A DNA stretch of 64,000 bases from positions 17,817-81,816 of the forward strand of contig NZ_LMQU01000009.1 in NCBI RefSeq assembly GCF_001425445.1. Direction: 5' to 3'. The number at the start of each line of letters is the position of its first letter. Within the stretch, counting starts at the first letter, position 1. The position numbers were made by a program, and so were the translations under genes. This document shows, in pieces, positions 43,889-52,024 of the stretch. The stretch is from Devosia sp. Leaf420 (GTDB taxonomy: Bacteria > Pseudomonadota > Alphaproteobacteria > Rhizobiales > Devosiaceae). The notes beneath the pieces were generated by a model. It had not been told where the DNA came from and did no database searches. It saw nothing but the letters and a program-made list of their open reading frames with translations.

Positions 43889-45598
43889 ATGGCAGCAGAA
43901 AACAAGACAAATAATGAGCTGAGCCAGGCAGTTCGCTCCCAACTGCCGCATTTTGCGGTGGCGGGCGTCTTCAGCGGCGTCATCAATCTGCTGTACCTGA
44001 GCTCGCCGCTTTATCTGATGCAGATTTATAATCGCGTCCTGGTGTCCGAAAACGTCACGACACTGATCCTGCTTACCCTGATCCTCGTCTGCGCCCTTCT
44101 GACCATGGGCGCGCTTGACGCCTTGCGCGCGCAATTGCTGGTGCGTGCGGGCATGCGGCTCGATCGATCGCTCGCGGGGCGCGTCTTTGATGCTCTGGTG
44201 CGCAAGTCGGCGCGCTTGGGTTTTTCGAAGGGTAGCCAGACATTGCGGCAACTGGACCAGTTCCGCACCTTCATTACCGGCCCGGGCATCTATTTCGCGT
44301 TCGATCTGCCCTGGATCCCGCTCTATCTGCTGCTGCTGTTTTTCATTCATCCCGTCTTGGGCGTGGTGTCGACAGTTGGCGCTGTCATCCTCCTGCTTCT
44401 GGCTCTCGTCAACGAGCGCACCACCCGGCCGTCATTGCGCGTCGCGGAGACCGAGGGCAACCGGGCCTATGCCTTCAGCGAAAATATTCTCCGCCATTCC
44501 GATGTCGTCGTGGCCATGGGCATGCAGCCTGCCATCGAAGGCCATTGGCAGCGCAGTCGCGACACGATGTTGGCGAGCCAAGGCATGGCCAGTGATCGCA
44601 ACGCTGTCGTGTCGTCCGGCATCCGCTTTGCGCGGCTCTTGCTCCAGGCCTTGATGCTGGGCGCAGGCGCATGGCTTGCCATCGGACAATATATCCAGCC
44701 GGCAACGATCTTCGCCGCTTCCATCATCATGGGCCGCGCTTTGGTTCCCGTTGAGCAGGGCGTTGCGACGTGGAAGCAGTTTACTGAAGCGCGGACGGCC
44801 TATCGCGAAGTTTCAAAACTGCTCGATGAGGTTCCGGGCCGGGAAGACAAGACCATCGTGCCTGCCAATCAGAACGGACTGACCGCCGAGCGCGTGTCCT
44901 TTGCTATTCCGACGCGGCCCGAACCCATCCTGCGCGATATCAGTTTTGCGATTAAGCCGGGCGAAGCAGTCGGCATTGTCGGCCCGAGCGGCTCGGGAAA
45001 ATCCACCCTCGCGCGCCTCCTGATCGGCGCCATTCCAACGACGGCAGGGACGCTCTCCTTCGGCGATCTCAGCTATCGGAGCTGGGACCCGACGGTGTTC
45101 GGGCGTCAGATCGGCTACCTGCCGCAAGATGTCGGTCTTTTTGCCGGCACTGTGCGGGAAAACATCGCGCGCTTCGGCGATGCGGAGATCGAAGATATCG
45201 TCATTGCCGCCAAGAAGGCCGGCATTCATGACATGATCTTGGGGCTGCCCAAGCAATATGACACCGAACTCGGGCCCGAGGGCGTCGGCCTTTCGGGCGG
45301 TCAGCGGCAGCGGCTGGGTCTCGCGCGGGCGCTCCTCGGCCAACCCGCTTTGCTGGTGCTCGACGAGCCCAATGCCAATCTCGACACGGCGGGCGAAACC
45401 GGCCTTCGCCATGCGCTCGAGGCTTTGAAAGCGGCAGGGACCACCATCGTCCTCGTGACCCATCGCACGACCGTGCTCGAAATGGTCGATCGCATGATGT
45501 TCGTGCGCAATGGCAGGCTCGAGGTTTTTGCCAAGCCCGACGACGTTTACCGGCACATCAAGGAGAACGTCGTCCCTGAAATGCAGGCGGCAGAATGA
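43889..45598 (+). CDS. Type I secretion system permease/ATPase (PrtD-like)
   Basis: 569 residues. Membrane domain about 20-320 with six helices (VINLLYLSSPLYLMQIYNRVL at its start), ATPase domain about 335-555. Walker A is G365PSGSGKS, the signature motif LSGGQ is at 468-472, Walker B is LLVLDEPNANLD, and the switch His is in VTHRTT. There is no C39 peptidase or C39-like N-terminal domain, as in PrtD/AprD exporters. It forms an operon with the HlyD-type gene (4-bp overlap). Confidence 0.93.
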   Translation: MAAENKTNNELSQAVRSQLPHFAVAGVFSGVINLLYLSSPLYLMQIYNRVLVSENVTTLILLTLILVCALLTMGALDALRAQLLVRAGMRLDRSLAGRVFDALVRKSARLGFSKGSQTLRQLDQFRTFITGPGIYFAFDLPWIPLYLLLLFFIHPVLGVVSTVGAVILLLLALVNERTTRPSLRVAETEGNRAYAFSENILRHSDVVVAMGMQPAIEGHWQRSRDTMLASQGMASDRNAVVSSGIRFARLLLQALMLGAGAWLAIGQYIQPATIFAASIIMGRALVPVEQGVATWKQFTEARTAYREVSKLLDEVPGREDKTIVPANQNGLTAERVSFAIPTRPEPILRDISFAIKPGEAVGIVGPSGSGKSTLARLLIGAIPTTAGTLSFGDLSYRSWDPTVFGRQIGYLPQDVGLFAGTVRENIARFGDAEIEDIVIAAKKAGIHDMILGLPKQYDTELGPEGVGLSGGQRQRLGLARALLGQPALLVLDEPNANLDTAGETGLRHALEALKAAGTTIVLVTHRTTVLEMVDRMMFVRNGRLEVFAKPDDVYRHIKENVVPEMQAAE

Positions 45599-46908
45599 TG
45601 AACCCTGGCGAAACCCTCAACAGCAAATTCCTTAATCCCGGCACGCCGGCCCGCTTGGGCTTTCTCGTCATCGTGGTCTTCGCCATGGTGATGATCGGCT
45701 GGGGTGCGCTGGCGCCGCTCTCGGGAGCAGTGGTAGCCAATGGGGTTTTGCAGGCAGAAGGCGGCCGCCAGGCGGTCCAGCACCCCTATGGCGGGGTTGT
45801 CACCGAACTGCTTGTCGCCGAAGGCGATAGCGTGCGCGAAGGCGAGGTGCTGATGCGGCTTTCCGATGCCGAACCGCGCGCGCAAGTCGATGTGCTCTCG
45901 GCAGAGCGAGATACCTTGCTCGCCGCAGAAGGACGGCTAGAGGCCGAACTGGCCGGCGCGACAGAGCCGGCTTTCCCGGACGATCTTCTGTCCCGCCGGA
46001 CCGAACCAACTGTCCAGCAGGCAATGAACAACGAAATCGCGCTGATGGGGGCGCGGGCCGAGCAATTCGAGACGCGAAAAAATGTGCTTTTGCAGCAAAA
46101 GGCGCAGCTCGACGAGCGCGTCAATTCCGCTCAAGCCCAGATTGCTGGGCTCGATCAAAGGCGGGCGTCCATTGCAGGCGAACTTGAAGACGCGCAGGCA
46201 TTGTTGGCCCAGCAATTGATCGAACGCAGCCGGGTTTTGGAACTCGAACGCTCGCTCAACGACATCGATGCCCAGGCGTCCGTGCTTCGCGCCGATATCG
46301 CGACGGCCAACAAGGCGATGGCCGAGGCGGATTTTGAAATTTCGGGTCTCGACCGCGAGCGTCAATCGGGCGCGAGCGAGGACCTGCGCGCCAATCAGGC
46401 GGCGCTTGCCGCTCTCAATCCAAAACTTGCGGCGGCAGAGGATGCGCTGATGCGCACTGACGTGACCGCAACGGCCAGCGGCCGGGTGGTCGGCCTTTCC
46501 GTCATCACGGTGGGCGGTGTCGTCTCGCCCGGCCAGGAACTGCTCTCGATCATCGCTTCGGATGGGCCGATGATCGTCGAAGCACAAATGCGGCTCGCCG
46601 ATGTGACGGATGTAACCCCCGGCGAGGTGGCCGATATCCGACTTCTCGCAGTGCCTGCCTCGATAAGGCCATCCCTGAGCGGTACGGTCGAGACTGTTTC
46701 GGCCGACCGCGTGATCGACGATCGGAGCGGCCAGTCGTTTTATGCGCTGCGGGTTTCGCTCGATGCGCAGCAAGTCGCCGATGCCGGGATCGACATGACG
46801 GCCGGCATGCCCGTTCAGGTGGTCATTCCCACCAAGGGACGCACGTTGATCGATTACCTCACCAGCCCGCTCCTCGATGAGGTGAGCGGCGCCTTCCGGG
46901 AACGCTAG
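45595..46908 (+). CDS. HlyD-family type I secretion periplasmic adaptor
   Basis: 437 residues. One membrane helix (about 19-42) is followed by a lipoyl-like half (VANGVLQAEGGRQAVQHPYGGVVTELLVAEGD), long coiled coils rich in Glu, Ala, Leu and Arg (about 95-290), the second lipoyl half (TATASGRVVGLSVITVGGVVSPGQ) and a beta-barrel end. It would bridge the ABC exporter to an outer-membrane channel, probably a TolC encoded elsewhere, since none is present here. Confidence 0.93.
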   Translation: MMNPGETLNSKFLNPGTPARLGFLVIVVFAMVMIGWGALAPLSGAVVANGVLQAEGGRQAVQHPYGGVVTELLVAEGDSVREGEVLMRLSDAEPRAQVDVLSAERDTLLAAEGRLEAELAGATEPAFPDDLLSRRTEPTVQQAMNNEIALMGARAEQFETRKNVLLQQKAQLDERVNSAQAQIAGLDQRRASIAGELEDAQALLAQQLIERSRVLELERSLNDIDAQASVLRADIATANKAMAEADFEISGLDRERQSGASEDLRANQAALAALNPKLAAAEDALMRTDVTATASGRVVGLSVITVGGVVSPGQELLSIIASDGPMIVEAQMRLADVTDVTPGEVADIRLLAVPASIRPSLSGTVETVSADRVIDDRSGQSFYALRVSLDAQQVADAGIDMTAGMPVQVVIPTKGRTLIDYLTSPLLDEVSGAFRER

Positions 46909-46918
46909 GAGATTTGAA

Positions 46919-47827
46919 ATGACCACTCCGCAAAAGCAACGGCGTCAGGACGACAACCGCCAGCCCGCCCAAACCCCGCTCGCCGACGCGATCGTCCTGG
47001 GAACGGCAGCCGGCGGCCTGGTCCTGGGCACGATGCAGGCGCAAGCGGCGACGGCAGAGGCGTCGGACGTGCATACGCCGGTGCCCGGTTTGGATGTCGG
47101 CGACCACCCGGCGACAACAGGACCGGCAGCGGAATTGGACAGCGCGCAGCAGGCCGATCAGGAGCCGGCTTTGGCCCCAACCGGCATGGATGATCCAGCG
47201 CAACTAGCAGTGATGCCGGTTGAGGCAGCGCTTCCAAGCCCGATGGTCACATCGGTGGAAGATCAATTGGTCCATGAGCTGTCGCAACAGATGGCGGGTA
47301 CCATCTCCAAGGTGATGGAAGGCGCAGAGCCTGGGATGAGTGCGGAAGCGTTCAGCCAGGCGATCTCCAGCGACATCGTCCAATCTGCCCAGGAAATTGT
47401 CGCGCGCCTCGATATAGGCTCGCTGCTGACCAGTAGTGATAACCTCGGCGAGACCACTCTCGCTGAGATCGATCCTGTTTCGATGGTGGACGGCATCTTG
47501 GGTGCCACCGCAAACCTGGCCGATACGATATTGACCGATGTCGGCGCCCTGCCATCCGAAATTTTGGGCGGGACCATTGGCGATCTCGCCGACCTGCCAT
47601 CGGCCCTTTTGGGCAATGAGGGCCCAGACGGCTCGGATGGATTGCTCTCGGACTTGTTCTATGCCGATGGAGGCAGCGATAGCTTGGCTATACCTGACCT
47701 CAGTGATGCAGCGTCGTCGCTCGTGGCAGACGTCGGCAGTTCGGTGGGCGGACTTTTGGGCTTGAGCTACACCGATGTTCCGGACCTCGCCGGCTCCCAC
47801 GGCTTGAACGCCCTGAGCCTTCTTTAA
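46919..47827 (+). CDS. Acidic protein of unknown function after the exporter genes, second candidate substrate
   Basis: 302 residues after TAGGAG, 10 bp from the HlyD stop, so part of the operon. Residues 1-20 are polar and basic; 21-45 are hydrophobic (ADAIVLGTAAGGLVLGTMQA), which could be a membrane segment. The remainder is acidic and rich in Asp, Leu, Ser and Gly, with repeated LxDLxxLPSxLLG-like units around 210-250. It ends HGLNALSLL. It shares acidic, Lys-poor composition and a Leu-rich C-terminus with the small protein before the exporter. No RTX repeats. No family recognised. Confidence 0.6.
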   Translation: MTTPQKQRRQDDNRQPAQTPLADAIVLGTAAGGLVLGTMQAQAATAEASDVHTPVPGLDVGDHPATTGPAAELDSAQQADQEPALAPTGMDDPAQLAVMPVEAALPSPMVTSVEDQLVHELSQQMAGTISKVMEGAEPGMSAEAFSQAISSDIVQSAQEIVARLDIGSLLTSSDNLGETTLAEIDPVSMVDGILGATANLADTILTDVGALPSEILGGTIGDLADLPSALLGNEGPDGSDGLLSDLFYADGGSDSLAIPDLSDAASSLVADVGSSVGGLLGLSYTDVPDLAGSHGLNALSLL

Positions 47828-47892
47828 GGCTGGATTTCAATGCGAGACGGCAAACCCGAGCGATATTCCGACATCGGGTAAGGCCTGAGGAC

Positions 47893-47966
47893 TGGAGCGG
47901 GTGAAGGGAATCGAACCCTCGTCATCAGCTTGGGAAGCTGCTTCTCTACCATTGAGATACACCCGC
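47893..47966 (-). tRNA. tRNA-Gly (anticodon CCC)
   Basis: The minus strand gives acceptor GCGGGTG pairing with CACCCGC, a D-arm with CTCAATGGTAGAG, an anticodon loop TTCCCAA (anticodon CCC), a T-arm AGGG-TTCGATT-CCCT and an encoded 3' CCA. The size of 74 nt with CCA is normal. The 3' end faces the type I secretion locus. Confidence 0.95.
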
Positions 47967-48018
47967 ATTCCGGTGTTGACCCTAGATGCTGGAAATCGGG
48001 GTCAGCGTCAAGACGGTC

Positions 48019-49122
48019 TCAGGGGAACGGCTTGAAGTGTTTTGAAAGCTTGAGTGTCTGGGCTTGATAGTTCGAGCCGAGTGCCGAGCCATAGAGACGG
48101 TCGGGCGTTTCGGCGAGGCTTTCGTAGATCAGGCGGCCGATGATCTGTTTGTGGCCGAGAAGAAACGGCACTTCGCGGCTGCGCACTTCGAGAACCGCGC
48201 GGCTGCCTGTGCCGCCGGCGAGGGAATGGCCAAAGCCGGGATCGAAAAAGCCGGCATAATGAACGCGGAATTCGCCTACGAGCGGGTCGAACGGCACCAT
48301 TTCAGCGGCATGGCTCGGCGGCACATGCACGGCTTCATGGCTGACAAGGATATAGAATTCATCAGGGTCGAGCGTCAGCTCGGGCCGTCCGCGGCTATAA
48401 AGCGGCTCCCAGAAATCGAGGACGTCGAGCGCGCTTTTCTTGTCGACATCGATCACGGCCGTATGGCGTTTGGAGCGGAAGCCGATGAGGCCATCGCGGC
48501 CTTCGCCCAAAAGATCGATCGAAAGCGCGACGCCGCCATCGACCGGCAGATCGCCGCCGATAACCAGCGTGTCGCTGGCATGCAGCGCCTGATGCTCGGA
48601 TGACGAGAGACGCGTATCGCCGGAGCGGAACCGCATTTGGCTCAGCCGCGACCCGGTCCGCACCAGGACGGGAAAGGTGCGCGGGCTGACTTCAAGATAG
48701 AGCGGCCCGTTATAACCCTTGGGCATTTGATCGAAACCGCGCGCCCGATCGCCGATGACGCGGGTGAAGACATCGAGCCGGCCTGTCGAACTCTTGGGAT
48801 TGGCCGAGGCGCTGACGTCGGACGGGAGAGCAAGGCTTTCCTGCAGCGGCACCAGATAAACGCAACCACGCTCCAGCACCGCGCCCTTGGTCAGATCGAT
48901 CTCGTGGAGTGTTAGCGCTTCGATCCGCTCGGCCATCGAATGGGCCGGGCCGGGCAAAAAGCTCGAACGTACGCGATAGGCGACATCGCCAAGCCGGAGA
49001 TCGAGGCTTGCCGGCTGTACCTGATCGGCGTCGAATTCGCGTGTCGCAGTGATTGCGCCTTGCGCATGGAGCTTTTCGATCAGGCGCGCGGGAAAGACGC
49101 CTTGGGGCCAAGCCTCTTGCAT
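48019..49122 (-). CDS. dcd: 2'-deoxycytidine 5'-triphosphate deaminase (long, two-repeat form)
   Basis: 367 residues, about twice the classical Dcd, as found in Alphaproteobacteria. QPASLDLRLGDVAYRV and GRLDVFTRVIGD with its following TYLEVSPRTFPV-like strand form the first dUTPase-like unit, and FYILVSHEAVHVPPSHAAEMVPFDP with YAGFFDPGFGH the second. The reaction is dCTP to dUTP and ammonia for thymidylate supply. The start follows GGAGCGCG. It is divergent from metZ, with the SAM-II leader between them. Confidence 0.88.
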   Translation of the reverse strand: MQEAWPQGVFPARLIEKLHAQGAITATREFDADQVQPASLDLRLGDVAYRVRSSFLPGPAHSMAERIEALTLHEIDLTKGAVLERGCVYLVPLQESLALPSDVSASANPKSSTGRLDVFTRVIGDRARGFDQMPKGYNGPLYLEVSPRTFPVLVRTGSRLSQMRFRSGDTRLSSSEHQALHASDTLVIGGDLPVDGGVALSIDLLGEGRDGLIGFRSKRHTAVIDVDKKSALDVLDFWEPLYSRGRPELTLDPDEFYILVSHEAVHVPPSHAAEMVPFDPLVGEFRVHYAGFFDPGFGHSLAGGTGSRAVLEVRSREVPFLLGHKQIIGRLIYESLAETPDRLYGSALGSNYQAQTLKLSKHFKPFP

Positions 49123-49173
49123 GCTGCGCGCTCCGTCAAATCAGGGGTCGCTCTCCCTAGCAAAGCGCGGAGA

Positions 49174-49202
49174 TTGACGCCACCGGCCAATTGCGGTTTA
49201 GT
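49174..49202 (+). promoter_or_regulatory. Probable promoter of the SAM-II/metZ transcript
   Basis: TTGACG at 49174-49179 and TTTAGT at 49197-49202 are 17 bases apart. The predicted start near 49209 coincides with the first paired bases of the riboswitch. Confidence 0.5.
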
Positions 49203-49208
49203 CCCAAC

Positions 49209-49265
49209 CAGTGGTGATTTGGCCGGTCGCTTGCAGCCACTTTAAATAAGTCGCTAAAGACCGTT
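49209..49265 (+). ncRNA. SAM-II (metA-type) riboswitch
   Basis: GTGGTGATTTGGCC, then GCTTGCAGCCAC and TTTAAATAAGTCGCTAAA form the conserved SAM-II core: P1 pairs GTGG with CCAC, and the 3' segment AAGTCGCTAAA folds back as the pseudoknot with the conserved TTT-rich loop. SAM-II RNAs are found in Alphaproteobacteria ahead of methionine genes, and metZ follows directly. High SAM should switch metZ off. Confidence 0.92.
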
Positions 49266-49270
49266 ATTGG

Positions 49271-49300
49271 AACCGGCCGCCATTCGCGCGCCGGTTTTTT
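49271..49300 (+). terminator. Intrinsic terminator downstream of the SAM-II aptamer
   Basis: AACCGGC at 49271-49277 pairs with GCCGGTT at 49290-49296, followed by TTTT, ending 17 bases before the metZ start. The aptamer 3' end is only a few bases upstream, which suggests that SAM binding may act through transcription termination. Confidence 0.75.
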
Positions 49301-49316
49301 GTTTGAAGGCAGAGCC

Positions 49317-50525
49317 ATGTCCAAAGAGAAAAATCCCCTCCTTGATCCAGCCAAGCATTCTGCGGCGACGCAAATGGTGCATGGCGGGGGGATGCGCTCG
49401 CCGTTCAACGAGACCAGCGAAGCGATTTTCCTTAATTCGGGCTATTCCTATCCCAGCTCGGAACATGCCGAATTGCTGTTCCAGGGCAAAATCCCGGGCG
49501 GCCACAACTATTCCCGCTTTGCCAACCCGACCGTCGACATGTTTCAAGAGCGCATGGCGCTGCTAGAAGGCGCGGAAGCCAGCCGCGCCTTTGCCTCGGG
49601 CATGGCTGCGGTCACCAATGCGGTGATGAGCCAAGTGCGGGCGGGCGATCATATCGTTGCCGCGCAAGCGCTGTTCGGCGGTTGCCGCTATGTGGTCGAA
49701 GACTACGCGCCGCGTTTTGGCGTCGAATCGACGCTCGTCGATGGCCGCGACCCCGCCAATTTTGAAGCGGCTATGCGCCCCAATACTAAGGTGGTCTTCA
49801 TCGAAACGCCGACCAATCCGACGCTGGAACTGGTCGATATCGCTGCCGTCGCCAAAATCGCGCATGCCCATGGCGCCAAGCTGATCGTCGATAATGTCTT
49901 TTCGACCGCGCTCTATCAAAAGCCGCTCCAGCTCGGAGCCGATCTCGTCACCTATTCGGCGACGAAACATATCGACGGGCAGGGCAGGGTGCTCGGCGGC
50001 ATCGTGCTCGGCTCGAAAGCGCTGATCGAAGGCGACGTCCACACTTTCCTTCGCCAGACCGGTGCGACGCTCAGCGCCTTCAATGCCTGGGTGCTGCTCA
50101 AGGGCCTTGAGACCTATACGCTGCGCGTCGAGCAGATGACCAATAGCGCCGAAAAAGTCGCCGAGGCGCTGGGCTCGCATCCGAAAATCGCGCGCGTCAT
50201 CTATCCGCACCACAAGAGCCACCCGCAGTACGATCTGGCCAAGCGCCAGATGACCCGGGGGTCGACGCTGCTGGCGCTCGAGGCCAAGGGTGGTCAGGAG
50301 GCTGCGTTCGCCTTATCCGACGCGCTCGCGGTGATCCTGATTTCCAACAATCTCGGTGACGCCAAGTCGCTGATCACTCATCCACGCACGACGACGCATG
50401 CGCGGTTGACCGAAGAGGTCCGGCTCGAAACGGGCGTGACGCCGGGTCTGCTGAGATTGTCGGTTGGTCTCGAAGATCCAAATGATCTGATTGCCGACCT
50501 GATGTATGCGCTGGATCAGGTGTGA
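49317..50525 (+). CDS. metZ: O-succinylhomoserine sulfhydrylase
   Basis: 402 residues, a Cys/Met-metabolism PLP enzyme. Substrate loop NYSRFANPTVDMFQERMALLEGA, cofactor site FASGMAAVTNAVMS and ETPTNPTLELVDI, and Schiff-base Lys217 in SATKHIDGQG are present. MetZ turns O-succinylhomoserine and sulfide into homocysteine. The SAM-II leader supports the methionine role and the gene name. I start at the ATG at 49317. Its stop overlaps a possible ATG, but the next gene probably starts further on. Confidence 0.93.
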   Translation: MSKEKNPLLDPAKHSAATQMVHGGGMRSPFNETSEAIFLNSGYSYPSSEHAELLFQGKIPGGHNYSRFANPTVDMFQERMALLEGAEASRAFASGMAAVTNAVMSQVRAGDHIVAAQALFGGCRYVVEDYAPRFGVESTLVDGRDPANFEAAMRPNTKVVFIETPTNPTLELVDIAAVAKIAHAHGAKLIVDNVFSTALYQKPLQLGADLVTYSATKHIDGQGRVLGGIVLGSKALIEGDVHTFLRQTGATLSAFNAWVLLKGLETYTLRVEQMTNSAEKVAEALGSHPKIARVIYPHHKSHPQYDLAKRQMTRGSTLLALEAKGGQEAAFALSDALAVILISNNLGDAKSLITHPRTTTHARLTEEVRLETGVTPGLLRLSVGLEDPNDLIADLMYALDQV

Positions 50526-50543
50526 TGACCTCTACGTCCGGTC

Positions 50544-50657
50544 ACCCCCACCTAGCCTCCCCCTCGAAGGGGGAGGGACAGTTTCGTGGTCGGGACACGA
50601 TCAAGCTACACGCGCAGAAGTATTCCTCCCCCTTGCAGGGGGAGGCTAGGTGGGGGT
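50544..50657. repeat. 114-bp element with 21-bp perfect terminal inverted repeats
   Basis: The 21 bases at 50544-50564 (starting ACCCCCACCTAGCC) are the exact reverse complement of those at 50637-50657 (ending GGCTAGGTGGGGGT). Each end also contains its own small hairpin of CCTCCCCCT facing AGGGGGAGG. The 72-base centre has no coding sense. It looks like a paired REP or MITE-like element inserted between metZ and the solute-binding protein gene. Confidence 0.8.
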
Positions 50658-50659
50658 CT

Positions 50660-51466
50660 TTGCGCGCATTCCTCGCGCTGGCGTTCTTCGCCCTCAGTGC
50701 CCCCGCCGTCGCCCAACCCCTCCCCAATCACGCCGATCCCGATGCCCGCGAAATCCTGCCGATGCAGGGCGCCGTGCCGGCCATTCGGTTCCTGACCACG
50801 GCGGATTTCCCGCCGTTCAATTTTCGCGACAGCACCGGGGAACTGATTGGCTTCAATGTCGATCTCGCCAAGCGCATCTGTGCCGAGGTCAATATCGCTT
50901 GCACGCTCCAGGCCTGGCCGTGGGATCAAGCCGCTAATGCACTGGGCGATAACCAGGGCGATGCACTGATTGCCGGTCTGGCAGTCAGCGCTGAAAACGG
51001 CGAACGCTTCGATTTTTCATCGACCTATCTGGCCTTGCCGGGACGCTTCGTCACGCGCACCGACGACGCCGCGAGCTTTTCGGTAGCGGGTCTTAAAGGC
51101 AAGACCGTTGCCCTGCGCGAAGGCAGCGCCCATGCCCAATTCATGGCGCGCTATATGCCGGACGTGACGGTTGCGCCCTTCGCAACCGAGATCGACGCGC
51201 TTTCCGCGCTTCGTGATGGCAAGGCGGATGCCTATTTCGGCGATGCCATGCGCACCGCGTTCTGGCTCAATGAAAATCCCGACTGCTGCAGCTTTGCCGG
51301 CGAACCCTATTTCCGGCCGGAGCTCTTTGGGGAGGGGCTCACCATCGCCGTTCCCGCTGGAAACGACGCCATCCGGCACACCATCGATTGGGCACTCGTC
51401 CGCCTCAAGCAGAACGGCGCCCTCGATGAACTCTATCTGCGCTGGTTCCCTGTCGGGTTTTATTAA
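50660..51466 (+). CDS. Family 3 extracellular solute-binding protein
   Basis: 268 residues from a TTG at 50660, which gives a regular signal peptide (1-19, ending PAVAQP). The body is a SBP_bac_3 domain: LTTADFPPFNFRDSTGELIGFNVDLAKRI, GLAVSAENGERFDFS, KTVALREGSAHAQFM, GKADAYFGDAM. Family members bind amino acids or related small solutes for ABC import; no permease or ATPase is adjacent. An ATG at 50525 would read through the inverted-repeat element and put the signal peptide inside the protein, so I reject it. The TTG's ribosome binding site (GGAGG/GGGGG) is supplied by the repeat. Confidence 0.8.
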   Translation: MRAFLALAFFALSAPAVAQPLPNHADPDAREILPMQGAVPAIRFLTTADFPPFNFRDSTGELIGFNVDLAKRICAEVNIACTLQAWPWDQAANALGDNQGDALIAGLAVSAENGERFDFSSTYLALPGRFVTRTDDAASFSVAGLKGKTVALREGSAHAQFMARYMPDVTVAPFATEIDALSALRDGKADAYFGDAMRTAFWLNENPDCCSFAGEPYFRPELFGEGLTIAVPAGNDAIRHTIDWALVRLKQNGALDELYLRWFPVGFY

Positions 51467-51876
51467 GCCGGCAGACGACGGTGGCGGGCGCGGGCCGCGA
51501 CTTCGATTGCGGCCGTCGTCAACCGATCGATGCTGAGCTTGTCGCGGAGCATTTCGAGAAAGCGCAGCTCTTCTTGTTCGAGGTGCAGGTCAACGGCCGT
51601 CACCTCGACCGCGAGGGCATAGGCGGTATCTTCGAGCTTCTTGGGCAAGGCTGCCAAGGCATTGTCGAGCACGCGATCGAGGCCATCGGGCTCGTTCAGC
51701 ATATCCGCGCAATCATTGGCGACCGCCATCAGCCTGGATTTATCAAAGCCTTCGAACACCGGCAGGCGGTCGATCAGGGCCTGGATGCGAAACAGTTCGC
51801 GCTCCGTCATGGTGCTGTCCGAGGACGCAGCGACAAGCATCACGTGGATCAGAGCGTCATGGGCAGTGGTCGTCAT
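51463..51876 (-). CDS. TerB-family tellurite resistance-like protein
   Basis: 137 residues, all helical. ALIHVMLVAASSDSTMTERELFRIQALID and ALAVEVTAVDLHLEQEELRFLEMLRDKLSID carry the two acidic metal-site motifs of TerB. Most stand-alone TerB-like proteins have no proven role in tellurite resistance. The ATG at 51876 follows GGAAAG. It ends convergently, overlapping the solute-binding gene by 4 bp. Confidence 0.8.
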   Translation of the reverse strand: MTTTAHDALIHVMLVAASSDSTMTERELFRIQALIDRLPVFEGFDKSRLMAVANDCADMLNEPDGLDRVLDNALAALPKKLEDTAYALAVEVTAVDLHLEQEELRFLEMLRDKLSIDRLTTAAIEVAARARHRRLPA

Positions 51877-52024
51877 GGTGCTTTCCGGCAAAGAGTGAAC
51901 AGGCACAAGAACTAGGTCTCCGGCTGCACTTTCGCAACCACCTGCGACATTGACGTCAAAGCGAGGGAATGCGACACCGCATGCCTTGCCTGTTTTCTCG
52001 TATTTTCCGAAAGGCCGCCAGCCC

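Noticed and set aside
43530-47827. RTX toxin or bacteriocin locus
   Set aside because: No GGxGxDxxx repeats, no double-glycine leader and no C39 peptidase domain are present, so neither label fits.
43042-47966. tRNA-Gly as integration site of a genomic island holding the secretion genes
   Set aside because: No integrase is present, and I could not find a repeat of the tRNA 3' end in 43042-43529.
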